Positions 44,236 to 50,757 of a stretch of 50,757 nucleotides of DNA are shown one piece after another (position 1 is the first letter of the stretch; the number at the start of each line of letters is the position of its first letter). The DNA lies in the NCBI GenBank assembly GCA_944321085.1, contig CALUJY010000015.1, positions 1 through 50,757 of the forward strand. Reading direction: 5' to 3'. The notes under the pieces are model-generated. The model was not told where the DNA came from and ran no database searches. It was given only the letters and a program-made list of their open reading frames with translations. A program made the position numbers and the translations under genes. Source of the stretch: an uncultured Barnesiella sp. (GTDB lineage Bacteria > Bacteroidota > Bacteroidia > Bacteroidales > Barnesiellaceae_A).

Positions 44236-44496
44236 CTGCAAACTTTTGCTTGCCGCCACAGCATCACGCAGCTTATATACAACCTCGCAACACAAAACGG
44301 CTCTTTACAACTATCGCAAAGATAGTTGATTAATAATAGATAACAAAAAAATTGCCGAAAATATCTATCGGTCGTTTCATTTCGTTTGTAAGGTTTTGCC
44401 CTATTCTCTTTCGAGGGAGAGAGTAATTAGTAAGATGGTTATCCGATGTTGTTAGGAGAAATCAACATATCTCATTTTTTGCCATATATAAAAACG

Positions 44497-44531
44497 GGGC
44501 TATGACCGAATTTCACTATTCGTCATAGCCC
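44497..44531 (-). terminator. Terminator of the aquaporin gene
   Basis: Arms GGGCTATGAC (44497-44506) and GTCATAGCCC (44522-44531) with further inner pairing, followed in the minus direction by CGTTTTTATATATG. Confidence 0.85.
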
Positions 44532-44581
44532 ACAGATACAAAATACAATCAAAAAATTATATTTTCCTCATATACAACTCA

Positions 44582-45265
44582 TTATTTATCGCCCTTGGCA
44601 AACACGTTCCACACAAGAGCCGAAAGAGCTGCACCACAGAAAGGAGCGACAATGAAAAGCCACAGTTGCGAGAGGGCTACTCCTCCCTCAAAAACAGCAG
44701 GTGCTATGCTTCGTGCCGGATTGACAGATGTACCGGTGATAGGAATGCAAACAATGTGAACAAGTACAAGCGTAAGGCCGATAGCAAGCCCGGCAAAGTT
44801 ACCGGCACCCTTCTTCGGGTCGGTTGCACCGAGCACCACGAGCACGAAGATGAATGTAAATACCAACTCAGCAATGAATGCTTGCAGCATTTCGCCTTCA
44901 CCGAAGCTGTTGGCTCCCGTAGCTGTACCACCGGCATGTGCTCCGGTAGAGACAAGCGCAAAGATAATAGCTGAGCCAATAAATGCCCCTATTACTTGAA
45001 ACAGCATATAAAAAGCGGCATCCTTTCCCGACATGCGCTTTGAAAGATATACTCCTAACGTGATGGCCGGATTGATATGACAACCCGATATACCACCTAT
45101 GGTGTATGCCATGGCTACAACAGAAAGGCCAAATGCAAATGCTACACCGAGCGTACCTACACCTGCACCACAAGCAGCTGCTATGTCGCCTGCAAATACA
45201 GCACTACCACAACCCATGAGGACAAGTACCATTGTACCTATCATCTCTGCAAGATATTTTTTCAT
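44582..45265 (-). CDS. aqpZ: Aquaporin (MIP-family water/solute channel)
   Basis: A 227-residue membrane channel starting MKKYLAEMIGTMVLVLMGCG; a longer start at 45352 would add an implausible tail. Both NPA boxes are present, HINPAITLGVYLSKRM and TSVNPARSIAPAVF, the second with the Arg that helps form the selectivity filter. Six transmembrane helices are visible. The overall look is of an AqpZ-type water channel, but glycerol transport cannot be excluded. Monocistronic, with its own promoter and terminator. Confidence 0.9.
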   Translation of the reverse strand: MKKYLAEMIGTMVLVLMGCGSAVFAGDIAAACGAGVGTLGVAFAFGLSVVAMAYTIGGISGCHINPAITLGVYLSKRMSGKDAAFYMLFQVIGAFIGSAIIFALVSTGAHAGGTATGANSFGEGEMLQAFIAELVFTFIFVLVVLGATDPKKGAGNFAGLAIGLTLVLVHIVCIPITGTSVNPARSIAPAVFEGGVALSQLWLFIVAPFCGAALSALVWNVFAKGDK

Positions 45266-45280
45266 ACACATTAATATTAT

Positions 45281-45306
45281 GTCGCATTTATGTGGATAGA
45301 TGCGAC
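45281..45306 (-). promoter_or_regulatory. Hairpin in the aquaporin leader
   Basis: Arms GTCGCATTTA (45281-45290) and TAGATGCGAC (45297-45306), with one mismatch, lie inside the transcript leader about 16 bases ahead of the ATG. It could influence translation. Confidence 0.45.
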
Positions 45307-45327
45307 GGGTTAACAAACTATTATAGG

Positions 45328-45335
45328 CAAATGTA
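45328..45335 (-). promoter_or_regulatory. -7 box for the aquaporin gene
   Basis: Minus-strand TACATTTG matches TAnnTTTG, about 60 bases before the ATG. Confidence 0.6.
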
Positions 45336-45417
45336 ATAAAATTTCTGCGCACTCATCATAAATACATAAATTATTTCTGCGAAGAAACGGCCGAATGGCA
45401 TTTTGCGATAAATTGAC

Positions 45418-45425
45418 TAAATTTG
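45418..45425 (+). promoter_or_regulatory. -7 box for tadA
   Basis: TAAATTTG matches the consensus and lies 31 bases before the ATG at 45457. Confidence 0.6.
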
Positions 45426-45456
45426 TCGTGCTGTTTCTGCACCCCATCAATCGAAT

Positions 45457-45927
45457 ATGGAAAACGAAAACAAAATAACTCAGGACTCAAAACAGACCGA
45501 CGACGAAAAATATATGCGTATGGCGTTGCAAGAAGCCCGCGCCGCAGCTGCCGAAGACGAGATTCCGATAGGAGCCGTCATCGTGTGCCGCGGCCGTGTT
45601 GTCGCACGTGCCCATAACCTGACAGAACTGTTGCACGATGTGACTGCCCATGCCGAGATGCAGGCCATTACGGCGGCAGCCGACAGCTTGGGAGGTAAGT
45701 ACCTGACCAACTGCACAATGTATGTCACGATAGAACCGTGTGTAATGTGCGCAGGCGCCATAGGATGGGCTCAAATATCGCGACTTGTCTATGGTGCCGG
45801 CGATGCCAAACGAGGGTTTCAACGGTTCGCCGCCGGCGCTTTGCATCCCAAGACAAAAGTGACACAAGGCGTATTGGCCGAAGAGTGTGCGGCTCTGATG
45901 CAAGAGTTTTTCAAAGCCAAACGATAA
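45457..45927 (+). CDS. tadA: tRNA-specific adenosine deaminase
   Basis: A 156-residue cytidine/deoxycytidylate deaminase-fold enzyme. Zinc and catalytic residues are in HAEMQAI (His and catalytic Glu) and PCVMCAGAI (two Cys). The N-terminal MRMALQEARAAAAEDEIPIG and RLVYGAGDAKRGFQ are typical of TadA. It deaminates A34 to inosine in tRNA-Arg(ACG). A guanine deaminase of the same fold is an alternative but less likely with this length and motif spacing. Confidence 0.9.
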   Translation: MENENKITQDSKQTDDEKYMRMALQEARAAAAEDEIPIGAVIVCRGRVVARAHNLTELLHDVTAHAEMQAITAAADSLGGKYLTNCTMYVTIEPCVMCAGAIGWAQISRLVYGAGDAKRGFQRFAAGALHPKTKVTQGVLAEECAALMQEFFKAKR

Positions 45928-46009
45928 ATCCGGGGTAATCCTACTCTCTTTTTGCAAAATACAGACTGCAATTCTCTTTCATAGGGACAAAAATTTCCGT
46001 CTTTCTTTT

Positions 46010-46039
46010 TTGTATTGCAGGTATCTTGTACTACCTTTG
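46010..46039 (+). promoter_or_regulatory. Promoter ahead of the lysO pair
   Basis: -33 TTG (46010-46012) and -7 TACCTTTG (46032-46039) are 19 bases apart. Confidence 0.7.
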
Positions 46040-46313
46040 CACTCCGAAACAAGAAAGGCCGAAACGGGCATACAACATACTACATCGACGCCCACAAATA
46101 CAAGTTCGCATCATGACCATAGGGAGATACAGATATAATAAGACAAACGCGATTTGCTCTGCAACCTCGGCTTACTACGCAGTAGGCCCGTTGCCGGTGC
46201 AATGGTTTACTGGTTATATCTAAGTCTTCCATTATACGGCAGATTGCACCATATAGAAGATAACTGCCGCATCAATGACATAATTCAGAAAATAGTTTGT
46301 CGGACAAATGCTC

Positions 46314-46358
46314 TACGATGTACTACACAAAACATCGTATTGTGTTGCGTGCTGCAAC
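46314..46358 (+). promoter_or_regulatory. Paired hairpins in the lysO leader
   Basis: Stem 1 is TACGATGT/ACATCGTA (46314-46321 and 46332-46339). Stem 2 is GTTGC/GCAAC (46344-46348 and 46354-46358). They lie 49 bases or more ahead of the first ATG. Confidence 0.45.
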
Positions 46359-46406
46359 AAGCGTCAATACCGACAGGAAAATGATTTAAGATAAAAAAGA
46401 TTTGTT

Positions 46407-46688
46407 ATGTTTTTGTTTTTAGGACTATTATTCGTGTCTACAGCGACAGGATTGATACTACGCAAAGTGTTGACATTCAAAAAATTAGAACGTTCTATTG
46501 CATATACCATCTATGCCATGCTTTTCGCATTCGGCATCACGATAGGCTCCGACCCGGGCTTTTTCGATAATATAGGACGCTACGGAATGCAAGCTGTGGT
46601 ATTGTCTGTTGCCGGCATCATAGGCAGTATATTCGCCTCGATGCTCGCATGGAAAATTTTGCGGAAAGGAGGTAACTATGAAAAATAG
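46407..46688 (+). CDS. LysO-type lysine exporter, N-terminal part encoded separately
   Basis: A 93-residue membrane protein with three hydrophobic helices. It corresponds to the N-terminal portion of the single-chain LysO/YbjE lysine exporter (DUF340 family), including LRKVLTFKKLE and an AFGITIGSDPGFFDNIG loop. Its stop overlaps the start of the next gene by 11 bases. Together the two are 299 residues, the length expected for a whole LysO. It probably assembles with the downstream product to export L-lysine. Confidence 0.82.
   Translation: MFLFLGLLFVSTATGLILRKVLTFKKLERSIAYTIYAMLFAFGITIGSDPGFFDNIGRYGMQAVVLSVAGIIGSIFASMLAWKILRKGGNYEK
46665..46673 (+). promoter_or_regulatory. Shine-Dalgarno-like site inside the first lysO gene
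   Basis: AAAGGAGGT ends 5 bases before the ATG at 46678. Such a perfect site is unusual in this window and fixes the start of the second lysO gene. Confidence 0.75.
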
Positions 46689-47298
46689 TATCATTGTATT
46701 GTCGTGCCTCATAACCGGCATTCTTCTCGGACATCTGATGCCCGAAAATATCGTGAGCTTATGCACCAATCTGCCACACTGGTTGCTCTATTTACTCATT
46801 TTACAAGTAGGACTCAACTTAGGAGCCAACACCGACCTGAGCAGCGTGCTGCACTCGCTCAAACCAAGCGACTTGCTCTTCCCGCTTTTCACAATAGCCG
46901 GCACATTGCTTTTCACGGCAATGGCAAGCCTGTTATTAGATTCATGGAGCGCCCGCGACTGCATGGCAGTAGGCAGCGGCTTTGCCTACTATTCGCTTTC
47001 GTCGGTACTCATCGTACAACTCAAAGAAGCAAGCATCGGCGTAGACATGGCCTCACAGTTGGGTGCCATAGCACTTCTTGCCAACATGATGCGCGAAATG
47101 TTTGCCATCATGGGCATACCGTTCTATTCTCGTTTCGGGAAATTGGCTCCTGTATCGGTTGCAGGCATTACATCGATGGACGTATGCCTCCCCGCCATCA
47201 CACGTTATGCCGGCAAAGATATGATACCCATAGCTATCGTACACGGACTGATACTCGAAATAAGCGTTCCGCTGCTCGTCACATCGCTATGCAACTGA
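46678..47298 (+). CDS. lysO: LysO-type lysine exporter, C-terminal part
   Basis: A 206-residue integral membrane protein with about five or six helices. The features typical of the LysO C-terminal half are present: LQVGLNLGANTDLSSVLHSL, DCMAVGSGFAYYSLSSVLIV, GAIALLANMMREMFAIMGIP and GITSMDVCLPAITRYAGKDM, the last probably lining the transport path. The gene starts inside its upstream neighbour with a strong internal ribosome site, so the split is not a sequencing error. Export of lysine or the analogue thialysine is expected from the family. Confidence 0.87.
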   Translation: MKNSIIVLSCLITGILLGHLMPENIVSLCTNLPHWLLYLLILQVGLNLGANTDLSSVLHSLKPSDLLFPLFTIAGTLLFTAMASLLLDSWSARDCMAVGSGFAYYSLSSVLIVQLKEASIGVDMASQLGAIALLANMMREMFAIMGIPFYSRFGKLAPVSVAGITSMDVCLPAITRYAGKDMIPIAIVHGLILEISVPLLVTSLCN

Positions 47299-47360
47299 CA
47301 TTCTGCATACTTTCGTAATTTCATAGATACTTTGTAGGTAAAGTATGAGTTTTTGATAAA

Positions 47361-47389
47361 ATAGGCGTGGTACAGCTTACCGCGCCTAT
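47361..47389 (+). terminator. Terminator hairpin after the lysO pair
   Basis: Arms ATAGGCGTGGTA (47361-47372) and TACCGCGCCTAT (47378-47389) pair with one G-U. A T-containing tract CTAATTTTG follows, which is also the -7 box of the next gene. Confidence 0.7.
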
Positions 47390-47390
47390 C

Positions 47391-47398
47391 TAATTTTG
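47391..47398 (+). promoter_or_regulatory. -7 box for the duplicated-domain secreted protein gene
   Basis: TAATTTTG matches TAnnTTTG, 48 bases before the ATG at 47447, and directly abuts the preceding terminator. Confidence 0.6.
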
Positions 47399-47446
47399 TC
47401 ATAGCATTACAACAAACGTATATACGAACTTAATATTAAAAGTATC

Positions 47447-48751
47447 ATGAAAAAAATCTTTACGATTTTATCGTTAGCCGCAGCTTTCAGTATGGGTATG
47501 CAGGCTCAAACATTATTAGTAAATGACTTTGAAAATGGTGACGGCGGTGCCTACGTGGCAGTAGATGGTACATGCGAAGTGATAGACAACCCCGCTACCG
47601 ATGGTATCAACAACTCGGCAAAAGCGCTGCAAATCAACAGCACCAACTTTGCACAAGTAGGTTTCCCCGTAAATCTGCCCGAAGGTCGCACTCTTGCCGA
47701 TTACACAGCTGTTCGCTTCCAAGCGTTGGTTTTGCCCGGTAACAGCAATACCTCTTGGATCGGATTCAATGTAGGTGTCTCGCAAGACTATGAGACCATG
47801 GACCTTATCGACCCCACCAATGGCAACGGTGCTGCATGGGGCGATTGCGTAGAGAATACTTGGATTGAGGTTGAATTAGCCTTTAACGAAGACCTCCTCA
47901 ATCAATTCCTTGCAACCTACACCTCTGACGTGCGCAACGTGATGATAAAATTGGGTCGTGCCGAATTTGTTTACGCAGTAGACAACATCCGTCTCGTAGA
48001 GAAAGAGATGCTCGACGACCCCAACACCATCTTCACATTCGAAACGATGGATTTAGGCCCCAACACTCGTTGCGGTATGCCTTGGTCGGGTTCTTGCGAA
48101 GTTGTTGAAAACCCCTATACCAACGGCATCAACACATCGGCAAAATGCCTCGAAGTAAACGGCGTTGAATGCTCGCCCGTTACTCTCGCCGGCGCACTCC
48201 CCGAGGGTCACACATGGAACGACTATACCGGTGTTAAATTCGACCTCTGCATCATATCGGGCGACGATGTTGCTTGGGCAGGAATTGAATGCGGCGTACG
48301 TCAAGACTCTGGCAATCACGTAAAATTTGGTGGCGCATACGACGAAACAGGTGCTGAGACCGCTGCCTATGGCGACGCTTTGCAAGGTACTTGGCAAGAG
48401 ATTACTCTTACGTTCAACACCAACCTATATGCCGACGCCATCAACGAAAACGCATCAGTACCCACCTTCTACCTCCGCTTAATGAAGAACAACCTCACTT
48501 ATCTTATAGATAATATCACTCTCACAAGCGAAGGTGGCGCAGCAACCACAATTACCAACAATGCAAAAGCTGCTCAAATATACGGTATGCAAAAAGCTGT
48601 TGTCGTTAACGCAAACGAGGCTCTCACCGTAAACGTATATGGTATAGACGGCAAATTGGTAGCTGCCCGCAAATTGCAAGCAGGGCACCATGAAATAGCC
48701 CTCGAAGCTGGTATCTACATTGTAAACGGCAAAAAAGTAGTAGTATATTAA
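47447..48751 (+). CDS. Secreted protein with duplicated jelly-roll-like domain and C-terminal sorting-like tail
   Basis: A 434-residue protein. Signal peptide ends near MQAQT (residue 21). Two copies of a domain of about 160-175 residues follow: 23-185 (LLVNDFENGDGG, CEVIDNPATDGINNSAKALQ, FVYAVDNIRLVEKE) and 195-365 (FTFETMDLGPN, CEVVENPYTNGINTSAKCLE, LTYLIDNITLTSEG). The pattern suggests a carbohydrate-binding-module-like beta sandwich. The last 60 residues (LTVNVYGIDGKLVAARKL, LEAGIYIVNGKKVVVY) resemble a type IX secretion sorting domain. There is no catalytic motif, so it is probably a surface binding protein of unknown ligand. Confidence 0.8.
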   Translation: MKKIFTILSLAAAFSMGMQAQTLLVNDFENGDGGAYVAVDGTCEVIDNPATDGINNSAKALQINSTNFAQVGFPVNLPEGRTLADYTAVRFQALVLPGNSNTSWIGFNVGVSQDYETMDLIDPTNGNGAAWGDCVENTWIEVELAFNEDLLNQFLATYTSDVRNVMIKLGRAEFVYAVDNIRLVEKEMLDDPNTIFTFETMDLGPNTRCGMPWSGSCEVVENPYTNGINTSAKCLEVNGVECSPVTLAGALPEGHTWNDYTGVKFDLCIISGDDVAWAGIECGVRQDSGNHVKFGGAYDETGAETAAYGDALQGTWQEITLTFNTNLYADAINENASVPTFYLRLMKNNLTYLIDNITLTSEGGAATTITNNAKAAQIYGMQKAVVVNANEALTVNVYGIDGKLVAARKLQAGHHEIALEAGIYIVNGKKVVVY

Positions 48752-49472
48752 TTGTTTTGAATTCTCATCTCATTCATCGGGAACGCAATAAAACAAGAAA
48801 CTCTACTGCCCGTAAAATGAATGAGATTAGTTAACGCAAACAGGTAATAAGCAAAAATCCTGTTACTAAGTCTCGACTTGTGAAAGTCGGGACTTTTTTA
48901 TCATTGCAACTGAACAGCAACTAACCAGCATGAATGAACGTTTTAACCTCTCACACGCGTACTCTGCCTATCGTAAATTCTCAGAAAGTTGCCTTACAAT
49001 CCAAGAACCGGGGCTATCACGTTCCATCAAGAAACATCACGACGAGAAAACAAATATCACAATTCAGCTCGGCTCTATCTTATACGATTATTACAGCCTG
49101 CCATATTACGATTATGACTTTTTTTCATCATATCTATAAGATACAAAATTGTACCATTATAATAAGCCAAACAACAATACAACATCACATCTCATTTCAA
49201 AAACAATGAATTCGTTATGATTTTTCACATTTTTATCTTGTAAAAATATTTCATTATATTATATACATAAATCAATACAAAAGCCTATTAGCAGCCACTC
49301 TTAAAAGGACAATACATGTTAGACTCTAAAAAAATCTATCACAAACAGCCACATATCAAAAATTCAAATATCTGTATCACATTAAGCATCACATTTGTTC
49401 CATTTTTTATGTATATTAGTACTTTCAATGCCAACAAACATTCTGAACACACTATTATTTTAGTTTTTCATC
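48752..49472. other. AT-rich gene-poor region before the sigma factor gene
   Basis: About 570 bases beyond the terminator at 48868-48899 are strongly AT-rich. Small open frames at 48930-49139 and 48934-49209 overlap each other in different frames and lack any family features. No clear promoter or structure was identified. Confidence 0.6.
48868..48899 (+). terminator. Terminator after the duplicated-domain protein gene
   Basis: Arms AAGTCTCGACTT (48868-48879) and AAGTCGGGACTT (48884-48895), one G-U pair, followed by TTTTT. Confidence 0.85.
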
Positions 49473-49982
49473 ATGGTTGCTGAAAGGAGTTGCAACGACG
49501 AGTTGCGTGAAGCTATATGCAATTATCTTGTTGAGCATGAACAAGAATTATATGGTTTTGCCAAACGGTTGACTCGATATAATATACCTAATGCCAAAGA
49601 TTTATATCAAGAGACAGCATATCGCGCACTCTCTAATGCCGCGCTTTACAAGGAGCGGGGTACTATCGGGTCGTGGATATATACCATCATGTTTCATATA
49701 TTCCAAAATGAATGCAAGAGAGGGGCTAAGGTAGTCGCAGATGCTGAACCGACAGACTTCTTTATTAAAGATATTGCCCCTGCTCCCGATGAGCTTTATG
49801 CTCTCAACGAGATTTCTTTGGCTATCGCTTCTATCAAGAATGAAAAGGAACGTATCATGATGACTAGATGGATACAGGGATATACTTATGCCGAAATTGC
49901 CAAAGAGTTAAACATGAAGTTGGGAACAGTAAAAAGCGGTATATTCCGTCTGAAAATTTATATCCGTGTGATGCTGAAATAA
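49473..49982 (+). CDS. ECF-type RNA polymerase sigma factor
   Basis: A 169-residue sigma-70 family protein. Region 2 is at about 20-90 (LYGFAKRLTRYNIPNAKDLY followed by QETAYRALSN, the core-binding and -10 recognition part) and region 4 is at about 115-165 (IASIKNEKERIMMTRWIQGY, then YAEIAKELNMKLGTVKSGIF with the DNA-recognition helix). The lack of regions 1.1 and 3 marks it as extracytoplasmic-function type. No anti-sigma gene follows in the 600 bases to the rRNA operon, so it appears to stand alone. The surrounding DNA is unusually AT-rich. Confidence 0.9.
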   Translation: MVAERSCNDELREAICNYLVEHEQELYGFAKRLTRYNIPNAKDLYQETAYRALSNAALYKERGTIGSWIYTIMFHIFQNECKRGAKVVADAEPTDFFIKDIAPAPDELYALNEISLAIASIKNEKERIMMTRWIQGYTYAEIAKELNMKLGTVKSGIFRLKIYIRVMLK

Positions 49983-50588
49983 CATCTATCAGACGAATTT
50001 CACACATTTCAAAGAGAGGCTAACACCAACAACAAAACCACAGGACAAGGAAAATCTTTCCAAATAAAAACATCTCGTGCCATAGAATTACTATTTCGCA
50101 TAATTCACAATACCTCGTTTCACCATATAGAATTAGGTAAGCATCAATCTACCGACGATGCCATGATTCAGTAGAATAATTGAGCCTGATAAATAAAGCG
50201 GATAGGAAATCTGTTTATAAAACAAATTAGAGAATTGGATGATTGAGTTAGCGTCTGCCCGGTTCTGCCTTGTTTTGTTATTGTTGGAAATGGTTTGTGC
50301 GATTGGGATGGTTGAGTTAGTATGTATGTTTGGATGGTTAGGTGTTGTTGGATTGTTTCGGATTGTTTCAGTTTATTCTGTGTTGTTCCTGCTTAGGCCG
50401 GGGTGATTGTATTGCCGGGGCTTGTGGTTGCGGGAGGGTTTGGCAGCTATTCGTGTTTTGTCGTGTCTTGTGTGGTTTTGATTTTGTTATCTCTCCGGCT
50501 TTCTGATTCCTGATTCCTTCTTCCTCCTCCGCCGTGTCGTGTCTTTCCCGCCTTAGTTTAGTTTATTGCATGGCTCGCAATGTATTAC
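49983..50588. other. Non-coding, GT-skewed region next to the rRNA operon
   Basis: AT-rich from 49983 to about 50230, then strongly G/T-rich on the plus strand from about 50230 to 50510. It contains a tandem GGATTGTTTC pair (50350-50369) and two related 18-19-base words at 50234 and 50302. No gene or RNA recognised. Confidence 0.6.
50350..50369 (+). repeat. Tandem 10-base duplication
   Basis: GGATTGTTTC occurs twice back to back. Short and of unknown importance. Confidence 0.7.
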
Positions 50589-50626
50589 AAAAAAAGCCCT
50601 CGGAGAGACTTGCGTCTTCCCGAGGG
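50588..50626 (-). terminator. Terminator of the rRNA operon
   Basis: Arms CCCTCGG (50597-50603) and CCGAGGG (50620-50626), with additional inner pairing, followed in the minus direction by GCTTTTTTTG. Confidence 0.88.
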
Positions 50627-50630
50627 GTAA

Positions 50631-50737
50631 TTTGGCAGCGACCTACTCTCCCGCTTGCACAGTACCATTGGCGCGGCCGGGCTTAACTTCTCTGTTCGGA
50701 ATGGGTAGAGGTGGATCCCCGGCGCTATTGCTGCCTT
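50631..50737 (-). rRNA. rrf: 5S ribosomal RNA
   Basis: The minus strand shows GGCAGCAATAGCG at the 5' end, the conserved CCATTCCGAACAGAGAAG segment, and GAGAGTAGGTCGCTGCC at the 3' end, with GGCAGC/GCTGCC closing the molecule. Boundaries are uncertain by a few bases. The 23S and 16S genes are expected beyond the right edge of the window. Confidence 0.9.
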
Positions 50738-50757
50738 TATGCTTTTTCTTTTATTTC

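Larger units (their letters stand above)
44166..44581. other. Intergenic region between aquaporin and porin-like genes
   Basis: Contains the aquaporin terminator (44497-44531), the 44220-44235 palindrome and otherwise AT-rich DNA without a gene. Confidence 0.65.
45928..46406. other. Gene-free leader region upstream of the lysO pair
   Basis: No convincing gene. A good promoter occurs at 46010-46039, so the transcript would carry a leader of about 360 bases with two clear hairpins (46314-46339 and 46344-46358). Short open frames exist but show no recognisable protein. Confidence 0.6.

Noticed and set aside
46026..46384. Possible small leader peptides ahead of lysO
   Set aside because: Several short frames exist but none has a repeated lysine codon run or recognisable features, so I annotate only the leader.
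48930..49209. Two small overlapping plus-strand frames in AT-rich DNA
   Set aside because: They overlap in different frames, lack any family features, and match the composition of non-coding DNA.

Overview
The window comes from a member of the phylum Bacteroidota, order Bacteroidales. The evidence is a complete bat (Bacteroides aerotolerance) operon, Bacteroidetes-type promoters (-7 box TAnnTTTG) ahead of many genes, a TonB-dependent receptor followed by lipoprotein genes, a tiny histone H1-like protein, and secreted proteins ending in short beta-rich tails that resemble type IX secretion sorting domains. GC content is intermediate and most genes have no Shine-Dalgarno. I do not assign a genus; a gut Bacteroidales such as the Barnesiella/Muribaculaceae/Parabacteroides group would fit.

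Layout. 1-3.0 kb (minus): a DUF3127 OB-fold protein with an SSB-like acidic tip, a DUF2007-universal stress fusion, and a small HTH-like protein. 2.3-11.6 kb (minus): one long operon, moxR - DUF58 - membrane-anchored BatA-associated protein - batA - batB - batC - batD - batE - PAP2 phosphatase. 11.7-13.3 kb (minus): a two-gene HU operon whose second product joins an HU-like domain to a transmembrane helix and a LysM-like domain. 13.5-18.0 kb (plus): a secreted PL1 pectate lyase, a BASS-type transporter, a histone H1-like protein too short for most gene callers, a DUF695 protein and a PP2C phosphatase. 18.1-25.4 kb: a secreted endonuclease/exonuclease/phosphatase gene diverging from a TonB receptor and two lipoproteins (DUF5689 and duplicated DUF6359, both with a choice-of-anchor-J-like C-terminus). 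This is the best candidate in the window for a little-described system, perhaps scavenging of extracellular nucleic acid or phosphate.

25.5-30.8 kb (plus): DnaG primase, an ABC-2 exporter pair and a lipoprotein. 30.8-36.9 kb (minus): GtrA and CDP-alcohol phosphotransferase, PdxA, RlmN, tRNA-Pro(CGG) and ribosomal protein S1. 37.2-45.3 kb: three outer-membrane barrel proteins (one fused to a PAP2 phosphatase), a very large modular pectate lyase and an aquaporin. 45.4-48.8 kb (plus): TadA, a LysO lysine exporter split into two overlapping genes behind a long leader, and a secreted duplicated-domain protein. 48.8-50.6 kb is mostly AT-rich or GT-skewed non-coding DNA holding one ECF sigma factor gene. 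The window ends in a 5S rRNA on the minus strand, the 3' end of an rRNA operon that continues beyond the right edge.

The window is mostly chromosomal core with accessory polysaccharide and nutrient-acquisition genes. I see no insertion sequence, prophage, CRISPR array or integrase. Every family name here comes from reading the protein sequence, not from a database search.
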